From CAVRXT01 sp049644285 (GTDB lineage: Bacteria > Acidobacteriota > Terriglobia > Acidiferrales > UBA7541), in NCBI GenBank assembly GCA_049644285.1, contig JBARRP010000118.1:12818-76817 (forward strand): a DNA stretch of 64,000 nucleotides. Reading direction: 5' to 3'. Position 1 is the first letter of the stretch. Each line of letters opens with the position of its first letter. The translations under genes and the position numbers were made by a program. Positions 52,828 to 60,033 of this stretch are shown here, one piece after another. Under the pieces are notes generated by a model. It was not told the DNA's origin. It saw nothing but the letters and a program-made list of their open reading frames with translations, and searched no databases.

Positions 52828-53352
52828 TTATTCCTTCTTCTGTATTTCGAGGATCTCCAGCTTCAAAGCCGTCGAGGAATCTCCTTTCTTTTTCCCCGCC
52901 GTTTTCTTGTATAGCTGGGCGCGAAGGGTCACTACTGTCGCCGAGTCCGCAAGCGGTTCGAGCCCGCGCGACATCTCGTTCGGCGCAATTGCGAACGATT
53001 GGTTCGGCTCGACCTGCAACGCCAGCCCGCCCGAAGAGTCCTTCACGACCCGGCCGCGCGCCGTCATGTCCATCTCCGCGACGCTTACGCCGCTGTCGTA
53101 CGTCGCTTTCAAAAGATGGACGGGATCGATCCGCCCGTCCTCTTTGGGCGTGATTTCAACTTTTCCGTCCAGCAGACTGACTTCGACCTTTTGGACGCCA
53201 TCCTGGCGCCCGAGGTGCTGTTGCACCCCGTAGGCTCAAAAGTTTCACGTCATGCCTTCGACGCGCATCTCGATATGCTTGATCTGCGCTCGAGAGCCGG
53301 GCGCGAGCATCGCTGCGGCCAGAAGTAGAAGCGCAAGGTTTCTCGTCTTCAT
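52828..53352 (-). CDS. periplasmic HMA-domain selenoprotein with UxxU metal site (two in-frame TGA)
   Basis: Read as one 174-residue protein from ATG 53352 with TGA at 53245-53247 (residue 36) and 53236-53238 (residue 39) taken as selenocysteine. AAGGAG lies six bases before the ATG. A signal peptide (LALLLLAAAMLAPGSRAQ) is followed by a heavy-metal-associated domain: EMRVEGMT-U-NF-U-AYGVQQHLG, then GVQKVEVSLLDGKVEITP. The two TGA codons stand exactly where MerP, CopZ and ATX1 have the Cys of MTCxxC. A second part (about 100-174, beta-rich, Lys-rich end) is unfamiliar. Two hairpins follow the TGA pair. A conventional gene caller would start at GTG 53226 and lose the signal peptide and metal site. 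TGA is a normal stop elsewhere in the window. selA, selB, selC and selD are not in the window. Confidence 0.85.
53193..53211 (-). promoter_or_regulatory. candidate bacterial SECIS hairpin (distal)
   Basis: In the mRNA, stem GGGCGCC and GGCGUCC (one G-U) closes an AGGAU loop. The loop starts 31 bases after the second UGA, inside the 16-37-base window described for bacterial SECIS elements. It has G at the second loop position, like the AGGUCU loop of E. coli fdhF. Confidence 0.6.
53212..53229 (-). promoter_or_regulatory. candidate bacterial SECIS hairpin (proximal)
   Basis: Stem GGGGUG and CACCUC (one G-U) around a CAACAG loop. The loop starts 21 bases after the first UGA and 12 after the second. 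It is directly followed by the distal hairpin, and both can form together. It may serve the first UGA; it is weaker than the distal one. Confidence 0.45.
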
Positions 53353-53379
53353 CGATTCTCCTTTTTCACCGAGTCTCTA

Positions 53380-54330
53380 TTACAGGTGCAACCGAAACTG
53401 CTGCGTAATACCAAAACTGATGTGGCGGCGTACCGGCATGAAATTCGCGCCTGTCGAGTGCGCCACATCCCAATCCATTCCGAGCCACACATGCATCCCG
53501 GGGCGTACACCCGCATAGGTGGTGATGCCGGCCAGGAGCGCGTCACCGCCGCTTCCGCTCTGCGTGATCCCGGCGATCCGGTCATCCTGGAAATGCGTCC
53601 ACGTGAGCGCGGGGCCGATGAACCATTCACGCCCTACATTGCTCGACTCATAAGGCCGGTACGACAGCCAGAAACGCGACTCAAGATTGCTTCCAAGACG
53701 TGTTGCCTGCGTGCCCCGCCCGCGCGAGAGCCAGTGAAAATCTTCGTCCGCCACGAGCCGCTTCACGCGAAAAAGGCCGGTATAGGTCCAGTTCCCCGCA
53801 AGAAACCAATCGGTCGAGCCTGAACCCGGTTGCAAACTCGCTGGAAGGAGCGCCCCATTCGAATCGGTCTGGCCGGTCGCGCCCGAGGGAAGCTTCGGAC
53901 CGAATGTGACCGACGCTTGATTGGTCCCTCGCGCCGAATCGCGCCGGTAGAAGCGGTATTTCATGAGAAGCATCACGTCGCCAAGCCGTGTCCCGCCGAC
54001 GGTTGCATTCCCACCAGAGCCGGAGAACTCGAAATGGCTCGTCACGACCGGAACGATTACCGTGAGATCGAAATTGCGATAGAAACCCCACGTGAAATTG
54101 AAATCCCCGTCGTGGGCGAACGTCGGGCGCGACGTGACCGGAATCGTCCCCGTCATGCTTGGAGCTGGACCCCGCGTCGTGAAGATCGAGTTGTAAGAGA
54201 TGAGCGCGCCGCCCGGAAAAAGCGGCGGCGCCGTTTCGGGCGCGGGGCCCTGCGCTCTCGCCGCTGCGCCGCTAATCAACAGTAAAATAGGCAAGGCCAT
54301 CCAAGCGAATAATCTTCGTAGTTTCAGCAC
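53380..54330 (-). CDS. outer-membrane channel-like protein of the metal operon
   Basis: A 316-residue protein starting at GTG 54330 (GGAAGG eight bases upstream) with a signal peptide (LFAWMALPILLLISGAAARAQ). The rest is alternating beta-strand with Gly/Asn-rich turns (FNFTWGFYRNFDLTVIVPVVTSHFEF, RLGDVMLLMKYRFYRR, ESRFWLSYRPYES). It ends QQFRLHL. This fits a 12- to 14-stranded barrel of the phenol-degradation MetA-like outer-membrane group. It lies between a Cys-rich exported peptide gene and the UxxU protein gene (27-base gap), so passage or efflux of a soft metal is plausible. Confidence 0.72.
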   Translation of the reverse strand: MLKLRRLFAWMALPILLLISGAAARAQGPAPETAPPLFPGGALISYNSIFTTRGPAPSMTGTIPVTSRPTFAHDGDFNFTWGFYRNFDLTVIVPVVTSHFEFSGSGGNATVGGTRLGDVMLLMKYRFYRRDSARGTNQASVTFGPKLPSGATGQTDSNGALLPASLQPGSGSTDWFLAGNWTYTGLFRVKRLVADEDFHWLSRGRGTQATRLGSNLESRFWLSYRPYESSNVGREWFIGPALTWTHFQDDRIAGITQSGSGGDALLAGITTYAGVRPGMHVWLGMDWDVAHSTGANFMPVRRHISFGITQQFRLHL

Positions 54331-54406
54331 AAGTCTTTCCTTCCAGCGAAAATGGTCGTTCCCACGCACACGAATGCACGAACCTGAAGGTCAGCTGGAA
54401 GGCTGG

Positions 54407-54760
54407 CTAAATACGGAGAGGTTGGTAAGTCGGTCCGCTGCCGGCCGGCGGGGCGTGACAGTGCGAAACAACGACGCGGGCCACGGAATCTACTTCGTGA
54501 GACCCTTCAACCGCCGGTAAGACCGCGAGCACGACAGGCGAGAAGGACACGCCAAGCGTCGAGGGCGCTTGCACGAAGGGCGAGTGCATCTCCGGCATCG
54601 TCTTGCAGCAGTCCTGACTGTGCCCGGGCGACGAGCACGGCATATTACGGCAACACTGCATCGACTCGCTGGGGGTCGATGTCGCCGTCAAACAGTCAAA
54701 TGCGTACACCGCAAGAGCAGCCGTGAGCGCAACAAACAATATTGGCCTGCCGAAACGCAT
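54407..54760 (-). CDS. Cys/Met/His-rich small exported protein
   Basis: A 117-residue protein with a signal peptide or anchor (ILFVALTAALAVYAFDCL). A dense soft-metal ligand stretch follows at residues 34-59: MQCCRNMPC then HSQDCCKTMPEMH (Cys36, 37, 42, 51, 52; Met34, 40, 55, 58; His47, 59), and HCH occurs later. It has no known fold and may bind Cu(I), Hg(II) or similar ions. GGGAGG touches the ATG, and the promoter predicts transcription starting two or three bases before it, so the mRNA may be nearly leaderless. First gene of the four-gene operon. Confidence 0.72.
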   Translation of the reverse strand: MRFGRPILFVALTAALAVYAFDCLTATSTPSESMQCCRNMPCSSPGHSQDCCKTMPEMHSPFVQAPSTLGVSFSPVVLAVLPAVEGSHEVDSVARVVVSHCHAPPAGSGPTYQPLRI

Positions 54761-54769
54761 CCTCCCAAC

Positions 54770-54798
54770 ACATTAGACGTGCTTCGCGCTGCAGTCAA
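54770..54798 (-). promoter_or_regulatory. promoter of the metal/selenoprotein operon
   Basis: On the minus strand TTGACT (54798-54793), 17-base spacer, TAATGT (54775-54770). Transcription would begin near 54763, almost at the first start codon (54760). Confidence 0.65.
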
Positions 54799-55479
54799 GC
54801 CGACTTGGACTGGCTCAAACAAACGCCGCCAAGCGTCCTGACAATACTTTCGACCGTGTTCCCTCATTAGTTCTTGTTTCTCTCGTTTGGTCTGACTTCG
54901 AACCTCCTACCTCCAACTTCCAGTTCTCTACGACATACACCCCCTTGCAACCCTGCCGCCCCGTGTTACCGTGGGTCGCGGAGGTGCTGTGTCGCATGGC
55001 CTCGCAAGTCACACGGGGTTTCGGTTGGCTGGAGACCCATCGTGGCCTAAAAAGCGGCTACTTCGCCCGAAATTGTGACATTACGAAACTAAATTGGGTT
55101 CAACTCATTGAAAACAAACGATGGGAATCCTTCCAAATCGCTACAAAATCACACTTTTTCCGAACTGCGCTGTCTGCACTCCGGTAGTCCGAGGTTTGGA
55201 CTCGAAACCGGAGAAAAAGCGGAGACTCCGTAACGAATGGTTCGGGGCCTCTGGGCTCCCTGTGGTGAAAGCGCCTTTCATTTCCTGCTCGCAACACGAA
55301 ATCACAGTCGAAGAAACGACAACTTTCTGAAAGGAAAGGGCGTCAGCGATTTCTACTCGTAATAAAATTCAACTTTCTGAGAGCAAAGCGAAAGCAGGGA
55401 CCAGCCTCGAGCTTCGAGCGGCCAGAGCCCGGCTAATCACTCTCCACTCATCACCGACTTTACTTGGGGGTCCGGTCCG
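54799..55479. other. gene-free region, relatively A+T rich
   Basis: About 680 bases without a convincing gene. It contains a pyrimidine-rich stretch (54866-54935) resembling dispersed repeat remnants, and two copies of CAACTTTCTGA (near 55319 and 55370) followed by purine-rich text. Base composition is lower in G+C than in flanking genes. No tRNA or known RNA recognised. Confidence 0.5.
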
Positions 55480-56325
55480 ATGGAGGTTTTAAAGCTTGAT
55501 TCGATTGAGCTGAAATATCAGGTCGTCGGAAGGGGCGAACCGGTCCTGCTGATTCACTGCGGGCTGATTGCCGACGCATTCGTTCCGGTGTTCGGCGAAC
55601 AAGAGCTCGTCCGGAGCTATGAGCTCATTCATTACCACCGGTACGGTTACGGAGGCAGCACGCACAGTGACCGGCAGGTCAGCATCGCCGACCAGGCGAG
55701 CCATAGTCGCGCGTTACTGGAAAACCTCGGAATCGAGCGATGCCATGTCGTCGGACATTCCTACGGCGGCCTGATCGCATTGCAATTGGTTCTCGAGGCC
55801 CCTGAGTATGTAGCCTCCCTGGCGCTCCTGGAACCGGCGTTCGTGCTCCCCAGCGAGGCGAAACCGACTGTTCCGCTCCCTGAGGGTGTGAGGCTCTATG
55901 CCGCCGGCCAAAAGCGCGCTGCTGTCGATTTCTTCCTGCGCGCCATGCTCGGAGCTGACTACCGCGGGTTGATGGAACATCGCCTGCCGCCGGGCGCGTA
56001 CGAGACGGCCGTGAACGATATTGATACGCTCTTTCTGGTCGAGGCGGCGGCTCGTGGAGAGTGGAACTTCACTCGAGCGGACGCAGCGCGCATCACTCAA
56101 CCCGCGTTCTCGATCGTGGGCGCCGACAGCGCCGCGCCTCATCAAAGGCGCCACCGAATGACTCTCGATCTGCTTCCCCACGCCGAAGCGTTCAGCGTCG
56201 CGCACGCGAACCACGGACTGCCAATCATGGAACCGAAAGCGGTCGCCGATGGATTGAGAAATTTCTTCCTGCGCTATCCGATGGCCCGGGGGATCGAGAG
56301 CAAGATTTCGATCAACCCGCTATGA
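55480..56325 (+). CDS. alpha/beta-hydrolase
   Basis: A 281-residue cytoplasmic hydrolase. The oxyanion region LLIHCGLIAD, the nucleophile elbow GHSYGG (Ser about residue 94), Asp in IVGADSAAP and His in AHANHGLPI give a plausible Ser-Asp-His triad. YHRYGYGGST is the usual second strand-turn of this fold. The substrate is unknown. The next gene begins 10 bases after the stop. Confidence 0.85.
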   Translation: MEVLKLDSIELKYQVVGRGEPVLLIHCGLIADAFVPVFGEQELVRSYELIHYHRYGYGGSTHSDRQVSIADQASHSRALLENLGIERCHVVGHSYGGLIALQLVLEAPEYVASLALLEPAFVLPSEAKPTVPLPEGVRLYAAGQKRAAVDFFLRAMLGADYRGLMEHRLPPGAYETAVNDIDTLFLVEAAARGEWNFTRADAARITQPAFSIVGADSAAPHQRRHRMTLDLLPHAEAFSVAHANHGLPIMEPKAVADGLRNFFLRYPMARGIESKISINPL

Positions 56326-56335
56326 AGCTGCCGCG

Positions 56336-56953
56336 ATGAAACCGGCTGCGGACACGATTCTCGCGATCCTTATAGCGACCAGCTTCGCCGCGGGACTCAA
56401 TGTGTACGCGACTGTGGCCACCCTGGGCTTGCTCGCGCGAGCCGAGGTGATGACACTTCCTCCCGCGCTGCATCCGGTCGAAAGCTGGTGGGTGATTGGC
56501 GCGTGCCTGGCGCTGTTCCTCATCGAGTTTTTCGCCGATAAGGTTCCCGCATTCGACTTGATTTGGAACGCACTGCACACATTTGTGCGGGTGCCGGTGG
56601 CGGCGCTTCTCGCCTACGGCGCGACCTCGGGGCTATCGCCGGAAGCTCAGTTGCTGAGCACGCTGTTGGGTGCGCTGATTGCGCTCGCGGCGCATGGTGG
56701 CAAGACGGCCGCTCGCGCGGCGGTAACGCCGTCGCCCGAGCCACTCTCGAACATCAGTCTCAGCCTCGGCGAAGACATAGTGGCAGTTTTCCTGACGTGG
56801 CTCGCAACGCAGCATCCGTATTGGGCGGCCGGGATTGCGCTTGTGGGAGTTGCCTTCGTGATTTTGCTCGTGCGATTTGTGATTCGCTCTCTGCGGGCGC
56901 TCTTCCGCGGCGCCGAGCACGCGCTCGCTGAACCGCATCCTCGACGCCTATGA
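56336..56953 (+). CDS. DUF4126 membrane protein
   Basis: A 205-residue inner-membrane protein of the DUF4126 family with about five TM segments. AGLNVYATVATLGLL near the start, EFFADKVPAFDLIWNALHTFVRVPVAALLAYGA in the middle and HGGKTAARAAVTPSPEPLSNISLSLGED are family hallmarks. Function is not established. It may be cotranscribed with the upstream hydrolase. Confidence 0.85.
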   Translation: MKPAADTILAILIATSFAAGLNVYATVATLGLLARAEVMTLPPALHPVESWWVIGACLALFLIEFFADKVPAFDLIWNALHTFVRVPVAALLAYGATSGLSPEAQLLSTLLGALIALAAHGGKTAARAAVTPSPEPLSNISLSLGEDIVAVFLTWLATQHPYWAAGIALVGVAFVILLVRFVIRSLRALFRGAEHALAEPHPRRL

Positions 56954-57080
56954 CAGGGGGTTCTTCAGGGGACGGCTTTCCAGAGCGGACAAAATCGTGA
57001 GGGCGACGGAGTTGTCCTCGGCACTGGCAGGGCGCGCACAGGCTCGCCCGAGCCGGTGCCCAGGCTACTTGTTGAGCCAA

Positions 57081-57953
57081 TCAGGAAGGAGCGTGTTCCC
57101 AAGCGGATTGTGGGAAGCTGCGACGGGCTGGCGCGTCCGCGCAGGTCGAGCGGAAACGAGCGGGCGTCGTGCCGGTCAGCTTCCGGAACGTGGCGCAAAA
57201 ATGGCTCTGATCCGCGAAGCCGCAATCGAGCGCGACCTGAGAAAGATAGCATCCCGGCTCCGCCAGAAGTTTGCAGGCATGCTCGACCCGCAACCAGCGA
57301 ATGAAATCACCCACCGTCATGCGGTAATGCTTGCGAAATTCGCGGCAGAGGTGCACCGGATGAACTCCGCCTACTGCCGCGATCTCCGCCAGCTTCGGCG
57401 AGTTTGTAAAACTCGTATGGAGATAGTTCCTGACGGTCCTGAGCCAAGTGGGTGTTCGATCCTCTCTCGCTTGCCTGCGGCTCCGAGCATTTTCAGCGAA
57501 GAGTTCCAGAAGGATGGCTTCCGTGGTTGCGGGTGTGAGGTCGTCAGCATCGCGGAATTCGCGGTACAGCCTACGACCCAGCCACACTGCCAAGCCGCCA
57601 TGGAGTTGCCCCGGCGCATCCACGGGCAAGGCGTAGTTGCGCAGCTTCGAAAGAAGTTCCGGCCGAAACTCGACGTTCAGGCAGCGCACCCGGGAGTCGA
57701 AACGATCGCCGTGCGGCGTTCCCGCCGGCAGAAAGCGAAAGGTGTTCGGGGCGCACTCCTCCCGGACGCCCCCGACGTTCTCTTGATATGCCCCTTCGAG
57801 GACGAAAGTCAGGTAGGAGCACTGATGCGAATGCACCGGGATGCGCAGGTCACCGGGGAAGAGCGTCTCCGTGAGCACGCAATTGGGCAGTGTCACGGTT
57901 TCGACGGCGCGCCCGTAGATGGGCCTCATTCGATTGGATGTAGATGTAGACAT
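57081..57953 (-). CDS. AraC-family transcriptional regulator
   Basis: A 290-residue regulator. An N-terminal cupin-like sensor domain (about 25-120, with PVHSHQCSYLTFVLEGAYQE and PAGTPHGDRF) precedes a double helix-turn-helix (about 185-275). The second HTH has the AraC signature YLSQVALDCGFADQSHFCATFRKLTGTTPARFR. AGGAG seven bases before ATG 57953 fixes the start. Histidines in the cupin may bind a metal or ligand. The targets are unknown. Confidence 0.9.
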   Translation of the reverse strand: MSTSTSNRMRPIYGRAVETVTLPNCVLTETLFPGDLRIPVHSHQCSYLTFVLEGAYQENVGGVREECAPNTFRFLPAGTPHGDRFDSRVRCLNVEFRPELLSKLRNYALPVDAPGQLHGGLAVWLGRRLYREFRDADDLTPATTEAILLELFAENARSRRQAREDRTPTWLRTVRNYLHTSFTNSPKLAEIAAVGGVHPVHLCREFRKHYRMTVGDFIRWLRVEHACKLLAEPGCYLSQVALDCGFADQSHFCATFRKLTGTTPARFRSTCADAPARRSFPQSAWEHAPS

Positions 57954-58241
57954 AAACACACTCCTGCGTCTCCGTTGGGAGATGGCAAAGCACACCAGTA
58001 TTCGGATGTTGGAATACCCGCTGCCGCTGGGCGGTTGGATGCAGGCACGCCTCGCTATGATGCATGGTAGTTAAGATTTTTCTATCCCCGCTAATTCCCT
58101 TCAAGACGATTCCGACCCGCCTCGGGAATAATCCCGGCAAGCGCAATCGAGGCTCCGACCGTGGCTACGATTTCAGTGTGTGCCGACTTGCAAGGCGGCC
58201 CGCAACGGCTTTCCAGTCGGATGGGAGGACACGAAGGATTG

Positions 58242-58796
58242 ATGACACGGGAAAACCGCAGTCAAAGGATCAAAGAGTTCGGCAGTGTCCCGGCGGAACT
58301 TATGGCAACTCTCCGGCAAATACCGAAGAGGATGTGGCTCTTCAAGCCCGCGCCGGATCGGTGGAGCATTCATGAGATCGTCTTGCATCTGTGTGATAGC
58401 GAAGTGGATTGCTACATGACCTGCCGGCGATTGATCGCTGAGCCCGGCAAGGAAATCCTCGAGTACGATGCGAGTCGCTGGACCGATTCACTGGGTTACT
58501 TCCACCAGAGCACGAAGGAAGCCTTGGAGATCAAGCGCCGGCTAAGGCGAATGACTCACTGGCTTCTGGCAACCGCCCGCGAGGAAGTGTGGTCCCATAC
58601 GGTTAAACACCCCCAAATAGGCGAGCTGAGCCTCGAGCAATGGCTCGAACAGGAGCAACGCCATTTCCAGCGGCATATCAAACAGATCCACAAGAATTAT
58701 GAGATCTGGCAGACCAGTCACCCCTCGCGTAAGCCTCCCTCCGCCAGATCGGGAAAGCGCGAGCCCTCCTCGCGGCGCGTTTATAAGTGTGCATAG
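58242..58796 (+). CDS. DinB-family protein
   Basis: About 184 residues from ATG 58242; ATG 58221 and GTG 58161 are in-frame alternatives. The DinB pattern is WSIHEIVLHLCDSEVDCY near residue 43, then EQWLEQEQRHFQRHIKQIHKNY. The His of HLCDSE and those of RHFQRHIKQIH are likely metal ligands. It probably acts as a small-molecule S-transferase or is uncharacterised. Confidence 0.75.
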   Translation: MTRENRSQRIKEFGSVPAELMATLRQIPKRMWLFKPAPDRWSIHEIVLHLCDSEVDCYMTCRRLIAEPGKEILEYDASRWTDSLGYFHQSTKEALEIKRRLRRMTHWLLATAREEVWSHTVKHPQIGELSLEQWLEQEQRHFQRHIKQIHKNYEIWQTSHPSRKPPSARSGKREPSSRRVYKCA

Positions 58797-59173
58797 AGGC
58801 GGCCATCTGAGCGCGGCTCTCGGTCCGGCGATTTGATTCAGATTGACCGGCTGCCCCGCGCGGAATTTGCTGAGCAGGCCGCTTGACAACCAAGCGACTT
58901 GCAAGCAACACTCCCAATATCCGGCTCCTGCGGTGTGACCTTGCTCTGAAACCCGCTCGAAACTGGCGCGGCGGGTCTCGGCGAAGTTCGACGGCAAGAC
59001 CAGCGGGATCTCGGCGTAGGCCTTTGGTAATTTTTCGATCCTCCCAGCGGATCCGTCGCAACGACACCGGAGGGGTAGAACTTTGATAACCCTTCACGCA
59101 GATTGAGACTCCGACGCAACAAGATTCCGATATCCTTCGTTCTGACGCCTCAGTTTTTGAATAGGAGATCAAG
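58797..59173. other. intergenic region before the lipoprotein gene
   Basis: About 375 bases with no gene-like frame. A ribosome-binding site (AGGAG) precedes the gene at 59174. Nothing else recognised. Confidence 0.5.
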
Positions 59174-59875
59174 ATGCGACATCAAACGATAACTCGCTGG
59201 CTCGCGCTGGGTGTTTTGCTCACTCTCTTCGGGTGCAGCAAACCGGCCCCATCGGACACTGACAATTCGTCTTCCGAAGGGAGTTCTGCAGGGAGTTCTG
59301 CGGCTTCCAACGCCAAGGAAAAAGAGAGAAAGGGCGGGGAAAGAAGGGCGGAGCCCATAAGACCGATCGTCGTCGAAGCGGGCACAGTGCTCGAGGTGAC
59401 GGCTGACCAGGCGATCAGCTCGAAGACCAACAACCCGGGCGATCAATTCGACTGTTCGATTGCTTCGCCTGTCACAATAAATGGCAGGGAAGTGATTCCG
59501 GTGGGTGCGAAGTGTACCGGGACAGTGACTGACGCGAAATCGGCCGGCCGATTCAAAGGCGGAGCAACGCTGGGGGTAGCGCTCTCTTCTGTCACGGTGC
59601 ATGGGCAAACTTACCCAATCCGAACCACCGGGGTCGAGGAAGCGGGCAAGGGCCGAGGCAAGAGAACGGCAATTGGCGCGGGAGGCGGTGCGGCCGTTGG
59701 CGCCATCATCGGTGCAATCGCAGGTGGCGGCAAAGGCGCGGCCATCGGCGCTGCTGCGGGTGGCGGCGCGGGCACGGCGGGCGCCGCGTTGACAGGGAAC
59801 CGCGATATCACAATTCCGGCGGAAACAAGGCTCAGCTTCAAACTCGCCCAACCCCTGGAGCTGAAACCCAGGTAG
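59174..59875 (+). CDS. lipoprotein with glycine-zipper segment
   Basis: A 233-residue protein with lipobox LFGC (Cys about 20) and a Ser/Asn/Glu-rich linker (about 25-60). A beta-rich domain follows (TVLEVTADQAISSKTNNPGDQFDCSIASPVTINGREVIPVGAKCTGTV), with two cysteines that may pair. A glycine zipper comes next (about 165-205, GAGGGAAVGAIIGAIAGGGKGAAIGAAAGGGAGTAGA), which often packs into membranes. It ends with PAETRLSFKLAQPLELKPR. Function unknown; probably an envelope structural protein. Confidence 0.75.
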   Translation: MRHQTITRWLALGVLLTLFGCSKPAPSDTDNSSSEGSSAGSSAASNAKEKERKGGERRAEPIRPIVVEAGTVLEVTADQAISSKTNNPGDQFDCSIASPVTINGREVIPVGAKCTGTVTDAKSAGRFKGGATLGVALSSVTVHGQTYPIRTTGVEEAGKGRGKRTAIGAGGGAAVGAIIGAIAGGGKGAAIGAAAGGGAGTAGAALTGNRDITIPAETRLSFKLAQPLELKPR

Positions 59876-59998
59876 GTGGTAAATCCGAACTTTGTGGGTC
59901 TGGCAGGAGCTCGTTTGGGGGCTCGACGGTCGTCGTCGTTCCTGCGCGAGCTGGCAAAAATTCCTGTCCGGCTCGCTCTGTTCCACAAAACTGACGAA

Positions 59999-60027
59999 TT
60001 GCCCTCGACTCCGCCGGATGCTATAAG
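59999..60027 (+). promoter_or_regulatory. promoter of the SirB1-like gene
   Basis: TTGCCC (59999-60004), 17-base spacer, TATAAG (60022-60027). The predicted transcription start coincides with the GTG start codon at 60034, suggesting a leaderless mRNA. Confidence 0.55.
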
Positions 60028-60033
60028 CAGGGC

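Noticed and set aside
52828..53226. Annotating the HMA-type gene as a 132-residue protein starting at GTG 53226
   Set aside because: That start has no ribosome-binding site and would cut the domain in the middle of its first helix. The upstream frame encodes a signal peptide, a good ribosome-binding site and the first HMA strand, interrupted only by the two TGA codons.
53236..53247. Pseudogene or sequencing-error explanation of the two TGA codons
   Set aside because: Both fall exactly on ligand positions, no frameshift or other lesion exists, and the downstream thioredoxin gene is intact. Still to be excluded formally by homologues.
52828..53352. Genome-wide TGA reassignment (for example TGA as Trp or Gly)
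   Set aside because: TGA ends many intact genes here (lolC, both FtsX-like permeases, aroK, the ABC-DtxR fusion), so it is a normal stop in this genome.
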